Positions 8,739 through 18,218 of a stretch of DNA of 64,000 bases are shown here, piece after piece; positions within the stretch are counted from its first letter, which is position 1; the number at the start of each line of letters is the position of its first letter. Origin of the DNA: Planctomycetota bacterium (GTDB lineage: Bacteria; Planctomycetota; Planctomycetia; Gemmatales; Gemmataceae); NCBI GenBank assembly GCA_016191165.1, contig JACPPF010000040.1, positions 1 to 64,000 on the forward strand, given 5' to 3'. The notes beneath the pieces were generated by a model that worked only from the letters and a program-made list of their open reading frames with translations, had not been told where the DNA came from and searched no databases. Position numbers and translations under genes: made by a program.

Positions 8739-11291
8739 TTACTTGGTGATCACGAGCGTCACCTTGGTTTCGTGGACGATGGGGATCGTATCGTTGAACA
8801 TCGCGGTGGCCCGGATAATGACGCTTTGGTTGCTGCCGACTTTGGCCTGGTCGGACGCGGTCACCGTGAGCGTCGTTTCGTCTTGATCGGTTTTAATGGT
8901 CGCCTGTTTGGCGCTGACGTTCTTGAAGTTCGGCGGCAGGATCAGCTCGACCTTGAACGACGCGGACAGGTCGTAAAGGCGGGCGGCGCGCACGGTGATG
9001 TCGACGCTCTTGCCGACTTTGACCTTGATGTTGGTGGCGCCGGCGACCGCGAGCTTGGCAAGTTGTTTGGGAATGACCGTGACGGACACGGGCATGGATA
9101 CCTGCACGACGTCAAGCGGAGCGATTTTGAGTTTCACCTTTGGGTTGATGGGCGCGGTCTGCCCGCGCAGGAAAATCGTGTAGTTGCCTGGCGCCAGAGC
9201 AATGCCCTTCTTCCCCTTTGCGTCAAGCGTGGCGGTGCCGCCCGGTTGGCCGGGCGTCAGTGAGATCGGAATTGAGGCTAGCCCGCTCGGTCCGCCAATG
9301 GCGACCACGCTGACGTTCCCTTTGAAGCCGGGGCCGGGAACGAGCTTGACCGGAATCGAAATCTTGTCGCCTTGTTTTACGGTGATGTTCTTGGCGACGA
9401 CACTCAGGGTGTAGGGCGCCTGGTCGCGGATGGCGACGACGAGCTCGCGGTCGAGCCGGGTTAGCGCCGGGGTATTGGGTTGCGGCACTGCCCAGATCAT
9501 GGTGGCGCTGCGGACTTCACGTGTCACCCGCTTGCCCTTGACCGTTGCCGTGCCCGTAATGGTGATGCCGCCGGTCCAGGGCTTGGCGCTGGGCTCCGCG
9601 AAAATCACGGCGACGGCTTGTTTCAGATTGCCCGAGATGGTCTGCGGCGGCACGATTAGTCCGGGCGGCAGGTTTTCGCCGGCGAGGCGAATTTCGTCAT
9701 TGAACCCGCCCAGGCGCCACACGTAAAGATTGAAGGCGACGCCGCCCGCCTTGTGGACGGTCGCAGCATCCGGAAACTGCGGTGCTATCGGCATGGCGAC
9801 GAGGCGGAAGTCAGGCTCCTCCAGGCGCACCGTCACCGTATAGGTGTGCCTCGGGCCATGCTGGGTGAATGCATCGCGGCTCGACACCAGGAGGTAAAAG
9901 GTCCCGTCCGCCGGCGCCACGAAGCGATAGCCCTGCGGGTCGTCGTTGCGCGTGTAGAACTGCGGGCTTAGAATTTCAGGATTGTCATCCTGCTCAACGA
10001 TCAACCCGGTTTCGCTTCGTATCTGAAAGAAAAGATCGACCGGCGATCCGAGCCGATCGCCGAAGGCGTCGATATGGAAGATCTGCCCCTTCTTCGCGGT
10101 GAAGGCGTACCAGTCGCGGTCGCCTTTCTTTTCGATACGGCCGGCGATGGTACAGGGAACGCTTATTTTTTGTGCTTTGGCCTGCGTGTCATTGTCGCCG
10201 TCGTCGAGGACGACGGAGCCGATGGCGTACGTCAGCAACACGGTGTTGGAGGCGCCGGCCGGCGTCTTGAGCTGATAGCCCAAACCATCGAGCATCGAAC
10301 CGGAAGGCGATATCTGCCCGGCAAAGGCCAGGCGCTGTAACGCCTTCGGATCCTTGATTCCCTTGATAGTGACAACGACCTTTTCCAGAACCCGATCGTT
10401 GACCGAGGAGGCGGGATCAAGTTTTCCGCCGGGAAGATTGCGGCCATAGACGGCGACCTGGGTGTCCTTGCCCGCCTCGATCACCGATGGAAACACGGCG
10501 TCGATCCACGGCCCAGAGGTGACGTTAAGGCGATAGAAATGATCGATGCCCCCCTGAGTATAGGAAAAGCAGCAGACGCGGACGAAGTATTCGTCGTCCT
10601 CGGGGGCGATGAAATCGAGAATCGCGTCGTTGCCGTTGTAGCCGCGGTTGCTGCGCAGGTAGGTTTCGGTGGAACTGTAGACCTGGAGAAAAACCGGTAA
10701 CTTACTGTCAATGCTGGTGGTCAGGCAGGAGCAGACGATGCGTTGGCCCTTCTTCGCCGTGAAGGAGTAGTAATCCACATCCGTGGGAACGGAGATCACT
10801 CCGCTGACGCTGGAGTTCACGTCAATCTTTTGAGCCTTCGGAACGTCGTCGTTGGGTTCCTGCTCGGAATATTCTTTTTGATCGCTGACGACAAACGCGC
10901 GCGGATTGCTGACACCGCCCTTGGTTACGATGCGCACATCCTGAATGCCCGGCGGTGCATTGGCGGGCAGAGTAACCTTGAAACGTTGGGTGGTCAACGC
11001 CCCGGGCGGTTTGGTCATCCCCTTCTTGGCTTTCCCTTTGACCATCTTGGGCGGCAGCACGGTTGTCTCGCTGCCGATGGGCTCGACCTTCACGCCGGGG
11101 AAATTGAAGTGAACGCCTTCCACGTCACCCAGGCTGGCGCCAGCCACGCGCAGTTCAAAGGTACTACCCGCCTGCCCGCCAATGGGCATCAAGTGCGTGA
11201 TACGCGGTGACTGCGGCGCCTGAGCTTGCGCCGACACGAACCACACCGACAACGCCGAAAGTGCAGATGCAAAACAACGAAACGTGTTCAT
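8739..11291 (-). CDS. Secreted PPC-domain protein
   Basis: Product of 850 aa. A signal peptide (MNTFRCFASALSALSVWFVS, cut after about AQAQA) is followed by an IPT/TIG-like segment (LMPIGGQAGSTFELRVAGA). Two bacterial pre-peptidase C-terminal (PPC) domains come next: the first starts near EQEPNDDVPKAQKIDV (about residues 165-275), the second near DNDTQAKAQKISVP (about 360-470). Both contain the typical DVDYYSFTAKKGQ / DRDWYAFTAKKGQ core. The C-terminal 350 aa are beta-rich and Ig-like. ATG at 11291 is preceded by GGGGGGA at good spacing; upstream in-frame codons lack a ribosome site. No enzymatic domain is seen, so a cell-surface binding role is likely. It stands divergent to the DUF1501-DUF1549 pair, a common planctomycete grouping. 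Confidence 0.85.
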   Translation of the reverse strand: MNTFRCFASALSALSVWFVSAQAQAPQSPRITHLMPIGGQAGSTFELRVAGASLGDVEGVHFNFPGVKVEPIGSETTVLPPKMVKGKAKKGMTKPPGALTTQRFKVTLPANAPPGIQDVRIVTKGGVSNPRAFVVSDQKEYSEQEPNDDVPKAQKIDVNSSVSGVISVPTDVDYYSFTAKKGQRIVCSCLTTSIDSKLPVFLQVYSSTETYLRSNRGYNGNDAILDFIAPEDDEYFVRVCCFSYTQGGIDHFYRLNVTSGPWIDAVFPSVIEAGKDTQVAVYGRNLPGGKLDPASSVNDRVLEKVVVTIKGIKDPKALQRLAFAGQISPSGSMLDGLGYQLKTPAGASNTVLLTYAIGSVVLDDGDNDTQAKAQKISVPCTIAGRIEKKGDRDWYAFTAKKGQIFHIDAFGDRLGSPVDLFFQIRSETGLIVEQDDNPEILSPQFYTRNDDPQGYRFVAPADGTFYLLVSSRDAFTQHGPRHTYTVTVRLEEPDFRLVAMPIAPQFPDAATVHKAGGVAFNLYVWRLGGFNDEIRLAGENLPPGLIVPPQTISGNLKQAVAVIFAEPSAKPWTGGITITGTATVKGKRVTREVRSATMIWAVPQPNTPALTRLDRELVVAIRDQAPYTLSVVAKNITVKQGDKISIPVKLVPGPGFKGNVSVVAIGGPSGLASIPISLTPGQPGGTATLDAKGKKGIALAPGNYTIFLRGQTAPINPKVKLKIAPLDVVQVSMPVSVTVIPKQLAKLAVAGATNIKVKVGKSVDITVRAARLYDLSASFKVELILPPNFKNVSAKQATIKTDQDETTLTVTASDQAKVGSNQSVIIRATAMFNDTIPIVHETKVTLVITK

Positions 11292-11421
11292 CGCAAATCC
11301 CCCCAAGAAAACCAGGGCGAGCCGGCAACTACCTTCCCAGGTTAACCGATAGGGAATTGATTGGGAAAAGAAAATGTCCAATAGACGGAGAAATTTTGGC
11401 GTGGTTCACATGAAGTCATGG

Positions 11422-11494
11422 CGAGCCGCCGGGCGTGTCCCGGCGGTGAACCACGCCGGCGGGGATGCACCGCCGGGACAAGCCCGGCGGCTCG
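11422..11494. repeat. Long inverted repeat in the divergent intergenic region
   Basis: Arms of about 27 bases (starting CGAGCCGCCGGGCGTGTCCC, closing with GGGACAAGCCCGGCGGCTCG) flank a 19-base centre. It sits in the 390-base gap between the divergent PPC and DUF1501 genes. I see nothing else definite in that gap except the G-rich ribosome sites at each end. Confidence 0.8.
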
Positions 11495-11680
11495 CTGTCT
11501 GTCAGTCAGGAAAAATCGCTATACCTTCGCCAGGTTACGAGAGCGCCGCACTTCAACAGGCATTTCCAAAATTCTGTGTATTTTTTCATTTTCTACATTG
11601 CCATGCGCTGATTTTGCGGGTAGGATCGGGGTTGCAGGGTTGAAAACCTGTACACACCTTTTCAATTGGGGGGAATCGCA

Positions 11681-12964
11681 ATGTTGACCTTCACGGGAGC
11701 CAAGCAGGCGTTTTGCGACGGTTTGAACCGGCGCAATTTTCTCAAGATCGGCGCGTTTGGCGCCGGCCTGACCTTGGCCGACATGCTGCGCCTGCAGGCG
11801 CAGGCGAGCAACACACCGGGACGGACCGCGCCGTCGCGTCCGAAATCCGCCATCATGATCTACCTGCCTGGCGGTCCGACGCACATGGACACCTACGACC
11901 TCAAGCCGGACGCTCCGGCTGAGTTCCGCGGCGAGTTCACGCCGATCCAGACCAATGTCACCGGCGTGCAAATCTCTCCGCTCTTCCCGCTGCAAGCGCG
12001 GATGTTCGACAAATTCGCGGTCATTCGTTCGATCGTGACCGTCAACGAACACTCCGACAGCCTCGTGATGACGGGCAAAAGCTCGCGCGACAACATGACC
12101 GCCAATCATCCATCGTTTGGCTCGGTCGTTTCCCGCGTTCGTTCCGGCCAGGCTCATTCCGCTCCGGCGTTCGTGAGCTTGCGCGGCATGTCGCGCGGCA
12201 CCGAGCCGGGCTTCCTCGGCATTCAGCATCGTCCGTTCGCCACGAACGGCCCCGGCATTCAGAACCTCCGCCAGCTGACCACCGTGGACGAATCCCGCCT
12301 CAATGATCGTCGCGCGATGTTGCAGAGCTTCGACAGTCTGAACCGCGAAGTCGATGCCAATGCCGCGGGTCTTGACACGTTCACCACGCGGGCATTCGAC
12401 ATGGTCGCATCAGGCGGCGTTCGCAACGCGCTCGATCTGAACCGCGAAGAACAGCAATCGCGCACGCGTTATCGCGGCGTGGAACAGTTCCTCACCGCGC
12501 GCCGGCTCATCGAAGCGGGCGTCGGATGCGTCACGATGTCCTACGGCGGTTGGGACACGCACGGCCAAAACTTCCAGGCGATGCGCCGCCAGTTGCCGAA
12601 CCTTGACAAGGGCCTGTCGCTGCTCGTCGGGGATTTGCATCAGCGCGGTTTGCTGAATGACACCGTCGTGGTTGTCTGGGGTGAATTCGGCCGCACGCCG
12701 CGTATCAATCGCAACGCTGGCCGCGATCATTGGCCTGCGGTTATGTCGGCCCTGGTCGCTGGTGGTGGTCTGCGCGTCGGTCAAGCCGTGGGTTCCAGCA
12801 CCTCGCGCGGCGAACGCCCACAGGATCGTCCGTTGACCGCTCCGCAGGTCCTCGCCACGCTCTACCGGGCGATTGGCATCGACCCCGCAATGACTTTCAA
12901 CAACGGGACGGGCCGGCCGATCCACATCGTGGATGACCGCAATCCGATCACCGAGCTACTGTAA
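11681..12964 (+). CDS. DUF1501 domain-containing secreted protein
   Basis: Product of 427 aa and a paralogue of the protein at 627-1955 (same N-terminal layout, FCDGLNRRNFLKIGAFGAGL Tat-like signal; the block WGEFGRTPRINRNAGRDHW near residue 332). The start ATG is at 11681, behind GGGGGGAA. The family is exported and of unknown activity, with a phosphatase/sulfatase-type fold. The next gene downstream (13198) is a DUF1549/DUF1553 protein on the same strand. This pairing recurs across planctomycetes and suggests a joint extracellular function, possibly in polysaccharide handling (inference from context). Confidence 0.92.
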   Translation: MLTFTGAKQAFCDGLNRRNFLKIGAFGAGLTLADMLRLQAQASNTPGRTAPSRPKSAIMIYLPGGPTHMDTYDLKPDAPAEFRGEFTPIQTNVTGVQISPLFPLQARMFDKFAVIRSIVTVNEHSDSLVMTGKSSRDNMTANHPSFGSVVSRVRSGQAHSAPAFVSLRGMSRGTEPGFLGIQHRPFATNGPGIQNLRQLTTVDESRLNDRRAMLQSFDSLNREVDANAAGLDTFTTRAFDMVASGGVRNALDLNREEQQSRTRYRGVEQFLTARRLIEAGVGCVTMSYGGWDTHGQNFQAMRRQLPNLDKGLSLLVGDLHQRGLLNDTVVVVWGEFGRTPRINRNAGRDHWPAVMSALVAGGGLRVGQAVGSSTSRGERPQDRPLTAPQVLATLYRAIGIDPAMTFNNGTGRPIHIVDDRNPITELL

Positions 12965-12973
12965 CGGTAAGGG

Positions 12974-13028
12974 TTGTTTGGCCGAGGGTGGATGGACTCA
13001 AACAGAACCTTTGCCTTCGGCCAAACAA
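12974..13028 (+). other. Stem-loop between DUF1501 and DUF1549 genes
   Basis: TTGTTTGGCCGA pairs with TCGGCCAAACAA across a loop of about 31 bases, a few bases after the DUF1501 stop. There is no T run, so it could be an RNA-processing or stability hairpin, or a partial terminator, between the two genes. Confidence 0.5.
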
Positions 13029-13197
13029 GGTCTGGGATCGGGAATCTGGGAACCGAATCGGTGCTTCCCGCGGTTCCCGATCCCATTTTGATTTTGATAA
13101 ACGTCGCCGCCTCGATTTCCCCCGGCGCGCGAAACCGCAAGCGAAATGCCCTGCCTCCCTCCTTCCGCAAGGCCTCACATTCAACAAGGATACCTCC

Positions 13198-15720
13198 ATG
13201 CGAAAACTTCTGCTAGGATTGGCCCTCGGCTTGGCCCTCGCGGTGCCAGCCGCAGCCCAGAACGAGCCGGCCAAAAAGAAGGCCAGCGATGCCATCACCC
13301 TGCCGACTCCCGCCCAAATCAAACAACTGACCGCCGACCCGGTGGAGTTCAAACTCGTCGGCGAAGACGATGCCCGGCAACTCGTATTGACTGGCGTCCT
13401 GGATGCGGGCGGCTTGCAGGATCTCACCGGCAACGTGCAGTACGAAGTTGGCGACGCCAAGGTTGTGCGCGTCACCTCCGCTGGCCGAGTCATGCCGCTT
13501 GCCAATGGGTCCACCACCATCACCGCTCGCTATGGCGATAAGTCCACCACGATCAAGGTTGCTGCCACCTCGATGGATGAAGTGATTCCGATCAGCTTCG
13601 CCAACCACATCGTACCGATCTTCACCAAGCTCGGCTGCAATAGTGGCGGATGTCACGGCAAATCCGGCGGGCAGAATGGCTTCGCCCTTTCGCTCCTCGG
13701 CTTCGTTCCCGAACTCGACTATCGAGCCCTGGTGAAGGAAAACCGCGGCCGGCGCATTCTGCCCTCCTCCCCCGACAACAGCCTGCTGCTCCTGAAGGCC
13801 GCGGGAATCATGGCTCATGCCGGCGGCAAGCGCATGGAGCTCGGCTCCGACGAATTCAAGCTCATCCGCCGCTGGATCGCATCCGGCACTCCCTACTCGG
13901 ATGGCAAGGATCTCGAAGTCAAAAAGATCACCGTCCATCCGGAACAGCGGATCATCTCCCGCAACAATCGCCAGCAGTTCAGCGTCCACGCGCACTACTC
14001 GGACGGCAGCATCGCCGATGTGACTCAGCGGGCGCAATACGAGAGCAACGATCCGGATATTTCCGTAGTTGACGCGACCGGCTTGGTGCGCGCGCTGGAT
14101 ATGTCGGGCGAAGCCGCCATCATGGCTCGCTATCAAGGTCAAGTCGCGACCTTCCGCGCGACGGTGCCCCTGGGCGTCAAGATTCCCAGCTACGCCTTCG
14201 AGGAGAAAACGGTCGTCGATCGCTTCACGAAAAAGAAATGGCAAGAGCTCGGCATCGTTCCGTCGAACCTGAGCAGCGATGAGGTGTTCGTACGCCGGGT
14301 TTATCACGACATCACGGGAACCCTGCCGACGCCGAAACAAGTCAGCGCGTTCCTGGCCGACAAGAACCCCAACAAGCGCGACAAGTTAATCGACCACCTC
14401 GTCGAAACGCCGGAATACAGCTACTACTTCGCCAATCGCTGGGCGGATGTGTTGCGCGTCCGGCGTGGCAACCAGGCGGTCCGGGCGTTCGGGAATTTCG
14501 CGTTTCATAACTGGATTCGCGAGAGCATCGCCAATGACAAGCCTTACGATCAGTTCGCTCGCGAAATCCTGGCAGCCATCGGCGATGAGTCGAAGGCCCC
14601 GCCTACCGTCTGGTTCCGCGACCTCCGCCAGCCCGAGCAGTTCGTCGATGACGCCTGCCAGCTCTTTTTGGGTGTCCGCGTCGCCTGCGCTCAATGTCAC
14701 CACCATCCGTATGAAAAGTGGAGCCAGGACGATTACTACGGCATGGCCGCCTTCTTTGGTATGATTGGCCGCAAGGCGGCTCCGAACTTGGGGCTCGTCA
14801 TCCAAAATCAGAATCAGGCCCGCCAGATCATTTTCAACAAGGGGACGGGCAACGTCATTAACAAGCGCACCGGCAAGCCCGCCATCATGCGTGCTCTCGA
14901 TTCGGATCCCGTCGAGCTTTCCGCCGGCGAAGATCCCCGCCATCGCCTCGTGGACTGGATGGTCGATGCCAAGAACCCGTTCTTTGCCCGGGCCGTCGCC
15001 AATCGCTACTGGGCCCATTTCTTCGGCAAGGGTCTCGTTGATCCCGTCGATGACATGCGCGTCACCAATCCGCCTTCTAATCCGGAATTGCTTGACGCCC
15101 TGGCTCAGGAATTGATCAAGAGTAAATTTAGCCTCAAGCACCTGGTCAAGGTCATGGTCAAGAGCCGGACGTACCAGTTGTCCGCATTGCCGAACGAATT
15201 CAACAAGGCCGACAAGAAGTCGTTCGCGCGTTATTATCCGCGTCGCATGACGGCGGAGGTTCTCTATGATGCCGTGTCGCAGGTGACCGCCAGCCCGGCG
15301 ACATTCGCTGGACTGCCGACCGACAAGTACGCGCCGAACCGCGCCCTGATGCTTCCGGACGAGGCGTTCGCGTCGTACTTCCTCGACGTGTTCGGCCGAC
15401 CGCAGCGCATCAGCGCTTGCGAATGTGAGCGTGTGTCCGAGGCCAACCTGGCTCAGGTTTTACATCTGCTCAATTCGCAGGAGATCCAGGGTAAACTGAC
15501 ACGTGCAGGAGGCCGGGCGGCCCAGCTGGCCAAGGATCCGCGTTCCGATACCGACAAGGTCAATGAGTTGTTCGTGTGGGCCTTCGGCCGGCGCGCGACC
15601 CAGGGGCAAATGGATGTTGCCCTCGCGAACATCGAACGCAATGCCAAGAATCGCCAGCTGGCCTACGAGAATATCATCTGGGCCCTCATTAACACCAAAG
15701 AGTTCATTCTCGTCCAATAG
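13198..15720 (+). CDS. DUF1549/DUF1553 (PSCyt2/PSD1) secreted protein
   Basis: Product of 840 aa. A signal peptide (MRKLLLGLALGLALAVPAAA) is followed by a Big-like beta domain and a planctomycete cytochrome-C-type segment with CNSGGCHG near residue 148 and HAGGKRMELG. A second Big-like stretch follows, then DUF1549 (about residues 335-545, with VFVRRVYHDITGTLPTPKQV and CAQCHHHPYEKW) and DUF1553 (about 580-835, with HRLVDWMVDAKNPFFARAVA and NRYWAHFFGKGLVDPVDDMR). ATG at 13198 follows AAGGA by seven bases. The first CxxxxCH and the CAQCHHHP motif could bind haem or metal; function is unproven. A strong terminator follows, so the DUF1501-DUF1549 pair ends here. Confidence 0.92.
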   Translation: MRKLLLGLALGLALAVPAAAQNEPAKKKASDAITLPTPAQIKQLTADPVEFKLVGEDDARQLVLTGVLDAGGLQDLTGNVQYEVGDAKVVRVTSAGRVMPLANGSTTITARYGDKSTTIKVAATSMDEVIPISFANHIVPIFTKLGCNSGGCHGKSGGQNGFALSLLGFVPELDYRALVKENRGRRILPSSPDNSLLLLKAAGIMAHAGGKRMELGSDEFKLIRRWIASGTPYSDGKDLEVKKITVHPEQRIISRNNRQQFSVHAHYSDGSIADVTQRAQYESNDPDISVVDATGLVRALDMSGEAAIMARYQGQVATFRATVPLGVKIPSYAFEEKTVVDRFTKKKWQELGIVPSNLSSDEVFVRRVYHDITGTLPTPKQVSAFLADKNPNKRDKLIDHLVETPEYSYYFANRWADVLRVRRGNQAVRAFGNFAFHNWIRESIANDKPYDQFAREILAAIGDESKAPPTVWFRDLRQPEQFVDDACQLFLGVRVACAQCHHHPYEKWSQDDYYGMAAFFGMIGRKAAPNLGLVIQNQNQARQIIFNKGTGNVINKRTGKPAIMRALDSDPVELSAGEDPRHRLVDWMVDAKNPFFARAVANRYWAHFFGKGLVDPVDDMRVTNPPSNPELLDALAQELIKSKFSLKHLVKVMVKSRTYQLSALPNEFNKADKKSFARYYPRRMTAEVLYDAVSQVTASPATFAGLPTDKYAPNRALMLPDEAFASYFLDVFGRPQRISACECERVSEANLAQVLHLLNSQEIQGKLTRAGGRAAQLAKDPRSDTDKVNELFVWAFGRRATQGQMDVALANIERNAKNRQLAYENIIWALINTKEFILVQ

Positions 15721-15756
15721 ACCCGGCTCGCAAACAGGTTTGACCGCCCCACCAAA

Positions 15757-15797
15757 CGAACGCCAGGCTGAATGCAGCTTGGCGTTCGTTTTTTCTT
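15757..15797 (+). terminator. Rho-independent terminator after DUF1549/DUF1553 gene
   Basis: CGAACGCCA pairs with TGGCGTTCG, with an inner GCTG/CAGC pairing, followed by a run of six T. It begins 37 bases after the stop codon. Confidence 0.9.
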
Positions 15798-15981
15798 GCT
15801 ATCGGCGTCAAATTCGATTAAAAAGAGTCCAGGCAAAAACGATATTTGGGCAGAATCGTCGAATACAATGTAACCGGCCAGGAAGATCACGTCGCTCACC
15901 AGCGCGACGTGCAAGCGAGGTATTTTTGTTCTTCCTCGCGTGGGATACGGACTGGTGTCAGTTCCGTCTTGGGAGTACGCC

Positions 15982-17241
15982 ATGGCTGAATTGTGGTTTT
16001 ACACCAATGAAGGCAAACAGATGGATGGCGTGTCGATCAAGGAATTGAAACGCCTGGTCGGCGATGGCGTCCTGAAGCCGACCGACATGGTGTGGAAGGA
16101 AGGCATGCCGCGCTGGATTCGCGCCAGTTCGATCAAGGAATTGTTCCCCGATCCGGCGTCGGACCTGGACCGATTCTTCACGGGCGCCGGCGAGTCCGCC
16201 AATAAGGACGCGAGTGGCGAAAGCCACGTATCCACGGGAAAAAGTACTGCCAGTCCGTCCCCTGCGCCTGCCAAGCCAGCGCAGACGCGGGAAGCCGAGC
16301 CTGAACCGGAACCGCGCGAACGCAAAAGGCGCCGGTCCAGCAGCGCCAACGATGACAACGGCCGCCGATCGCATGCCGATGGCGGCGGCACGTCGAGCAT
16401 GGGAATCATCATCGCCCTGGTCCTGGGCGGGGGCGTGTTGCTTGTCGCGCTGGTCGTCGGCGTCATCATCTTGATCTTCGCTTTCCAGCCGCCTGCGAAC
16501 GTCCCAAACAACAATCAACGCGATGGCCTGGTCAAGAACGATGATGTGAAGATCATTCCTGGCCAGGATCCGGCGCCGTTTACTCTCACACTCCAGGGGC
16601 GCGGCCAGGATTCGCGGATGGTCAATCTGCGGCGAGGCGCGACCTATCAAATCAGCGTGCGCAGCCAATGGCAAGGCGGCGGGCGGCCTGATGTCGATCT
16701 TTTCGTCTTCAACCGCTTTGGCGCCATGCTGGGCGCCGATACCAGCATCGGTCCCGACTCCAACCTGACATTGATCCCACGCGACGACGGCCAACATCGA
16801 ATCGAAGTCAGAAACCTCGACGCCTTCATCCGTGTGCAGGCCACGGTCACGATTCAAGTGACCAAGGACGCGCCGGGCGCCAAGAACGACAAGCCGCCGG
16901 AGGTCAAGGAACCTCCCTTGCCCGCCGGCGTTCTCGAAGGCGCCAACGTGACGGACACGCCCAAATCCATCTTTCGCGGCCGAACCCAGGAGATGCGTTT
17001 TCGCGTCAAGGGTGGGCACGCCGCCAAGATCACCGCCACGGTCCTGGAGCCAACCGCCAACCCGGGCATCACCGTGTCGGTCGTCCGCGCCAATGGCGTT
17101 GTGGTCGTCAATCCCACGGGCCCGGCTCGTAGCGTGACCGTCAATTTCAATTTGCCGGCGACCGAGATTGTCACGGTGCGAATCAACAATGTCAGTCAGC
17201 GCAGCACGCGCTGCTCGGTGAGCTACAACGTTAGCCCTTGA
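15982..17241 (+). CDS. GYF_2 domain membrane protein with PPC-like extracellular domains
   Basis: Product of 419 aa. A GYF_2 (DUF4339) domain occupies about residues 2-56 (WFYTNEGKQMDGVSIKELKR, then MVWKEGMPRWIRAS). A Ser/Pro and charged linker follows, then one membrane helix (about residues 138-168, MGIIIALVLGGGVLLVALVV). Two beta-rich domains like PPC domains are C-terminal (about 190-290 and 315-419). GYF_2 domains are thought to bind proline-rich peptides. The layout suggests a cytoplasmic GYF domain and an outside C-terminus. It is followed 118 bases later by a shorter paralogue. An in-frame ATG 42 bases upstream is less likely. Confidence 0.8.
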   Translation: MAELWFYTNEGKQMDGVSIKELKRLVGDGVLKPTDMVWKEGMPRWIRASSIKELFPDPASDLDRFFTGAGESANKDASGESHVSTGKSTASPSPAPAKPAQTREAEPEPEPRERKRRRSSSANDDNGRRSHADGGGTSSMGIIIALVLGGGVLLVALVVGVIILIFAFQPPANVPNNNQRDGLVKNDDVKIIPGQDPAPFTLTLQGRGQDSRMVNLRRGATYQISVRSQWQGGGRPDVDLFVFNRFGAMLGADTSIGPDSNLTLIPRDDGQHRIEVRNLDAFIRVQATVTIQVTKDAPGAKNDKPPEVKEPPLPAGVLEGANVTDTPKSIFRGRTQEMRFRVKGGHAAKITATVLEPTANPGITVSVVRANGVVVVNPTGPARSVTVNFNLPATEIVTVRINNVSQRSTRCSVSYNVSP

Positions 17242-17359
17242 ACCGTATCGACTCCGCGCGCAGGGGCACATCCGAACCTTGGCGCCAGCGAAGGGCCGGA
17301 TGGCGCCTCTCGCCGGGGCGCACGGCGCAGACGAGGCCCATCCAGCCAGAGGTTACGCC

Positions 17360-18145
17360 ATGGCGACTGAATGGTATTACACGACCAACAAGCAGCAAAT
17401 GGGCCCCGTGACCTGGACCGAGTTGCGCGAACTCGCCGAGGGGGGCATCCTGAAGACCAACGACATGGTCTGGTCCGAGGGCATGGACGAATGGGTCAAG
17501 GCGATCAACCAACAAGGGCTCTTCGCGGATGGCGATGTGGACACGAGGGTCATGCCGAAGAAGAAGGCATCCTACGCGGAGCCGAAGCCACCGCCAGGGC
17601 GGCGTTCCCGCCGCGCCGAGGAAGAAGATGACGAGGATGGGGACGAGGATGAACGCCAGACCAAGAAAAAGAAACGGCAAAAGTCCGAAGAGCAGGCCAA
17701 GATGGCGGTCGGGGTCAAAGTGGGCCTCATCCTGGGGGGCATTTTTCTCCTCTTGCTCCTGGGGGGCGGCTGTGTTGTCGGCATGATCTGGGTATCGTTC
17801 CGCGGCGACGCGGCGCCCAAGGCGGGGCCAGGCCAGCAAACCTATGTCGTCACCAACCTCAATCGGGGCAACGTCAGCGATCGCCGATTCAACTTCACGC
17901 AGGGTCGCCGGGTAATCATCACGGTCAACAATACCGATCTTCAGTTTGCCAATACCGACGTCGATCTGCACGTGTTCCGCGGCAATGAGGCGCGGCCGTT
18001 TATCGTCGATGTGGATGTGCCGGCGCAAACGCGAAATTGTCGGGTTGAGTTCGTGGTGCCCGCGAATGATTCGTACAAGGTGCGCGTCCACAACGTGGGG
18101 CCTGGCGTGGCGCGGCGCTGCGAGGTCACCATAGAGGAACGCTAA
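17360..18145 (+). CDS. GYF_2 domain membrane protein (tandem paralogue)
   Basis: Product of 261 aa, repeating the plan of the upstream gene: GYF_2 domain at about residues 4-55 (EWYYTTNKQQMGPVTWTELR), a strongly charged linker (runs of Glu/Asp then Lys/Arg, about 75-118), one membrane helix (about 120-150, VGLILGGIFLLLLLGGGCVV) and a single beta domain to the end. The start ATG at 17360 is preceded by AGAGGTT. The two genes look like a tandem duplication in which this copy has one outer domain instead of two. Confidence 0.8.
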   Translation: MATEWYYTTNKQQMGPVTWTELRELAEGGILKTNDMVWSEGMDEWVKAINQQGLFADGDVDTRVMPKKKASYAEPKPPPGRRSRRAEEEDDEDGDEDERQTKKKKRQKSEEQAKMAVGVKVGLILGGIFLLLLLGGGCVVGMIWVSFRGDAAPKAGPGQQTYVVTNLNRGNVSDRRFNFTQGRRVIITVNNTDLQFANTDVDLHVFRGNEARPFIVDVDVPAQTRNCRVEFVVPANDSYKVRVHNVGPGVARRCEVTIEER

Positions 18146-18218
18146 CGACGCGCTTCGCCGCACCGACGATGCGCGTGGTTCCCATGCTGCTGGGCAAGCC
18201 CCCCGCTCCCCGTGCGAA

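Noticed and set aside
15958-17271. Antisense open frame of about 437 codons opposite the first GYF_2 gene
   Set aside because: Product is dominated by Asp, Arg and Val with no family pattern; the sense gene has clear domains.
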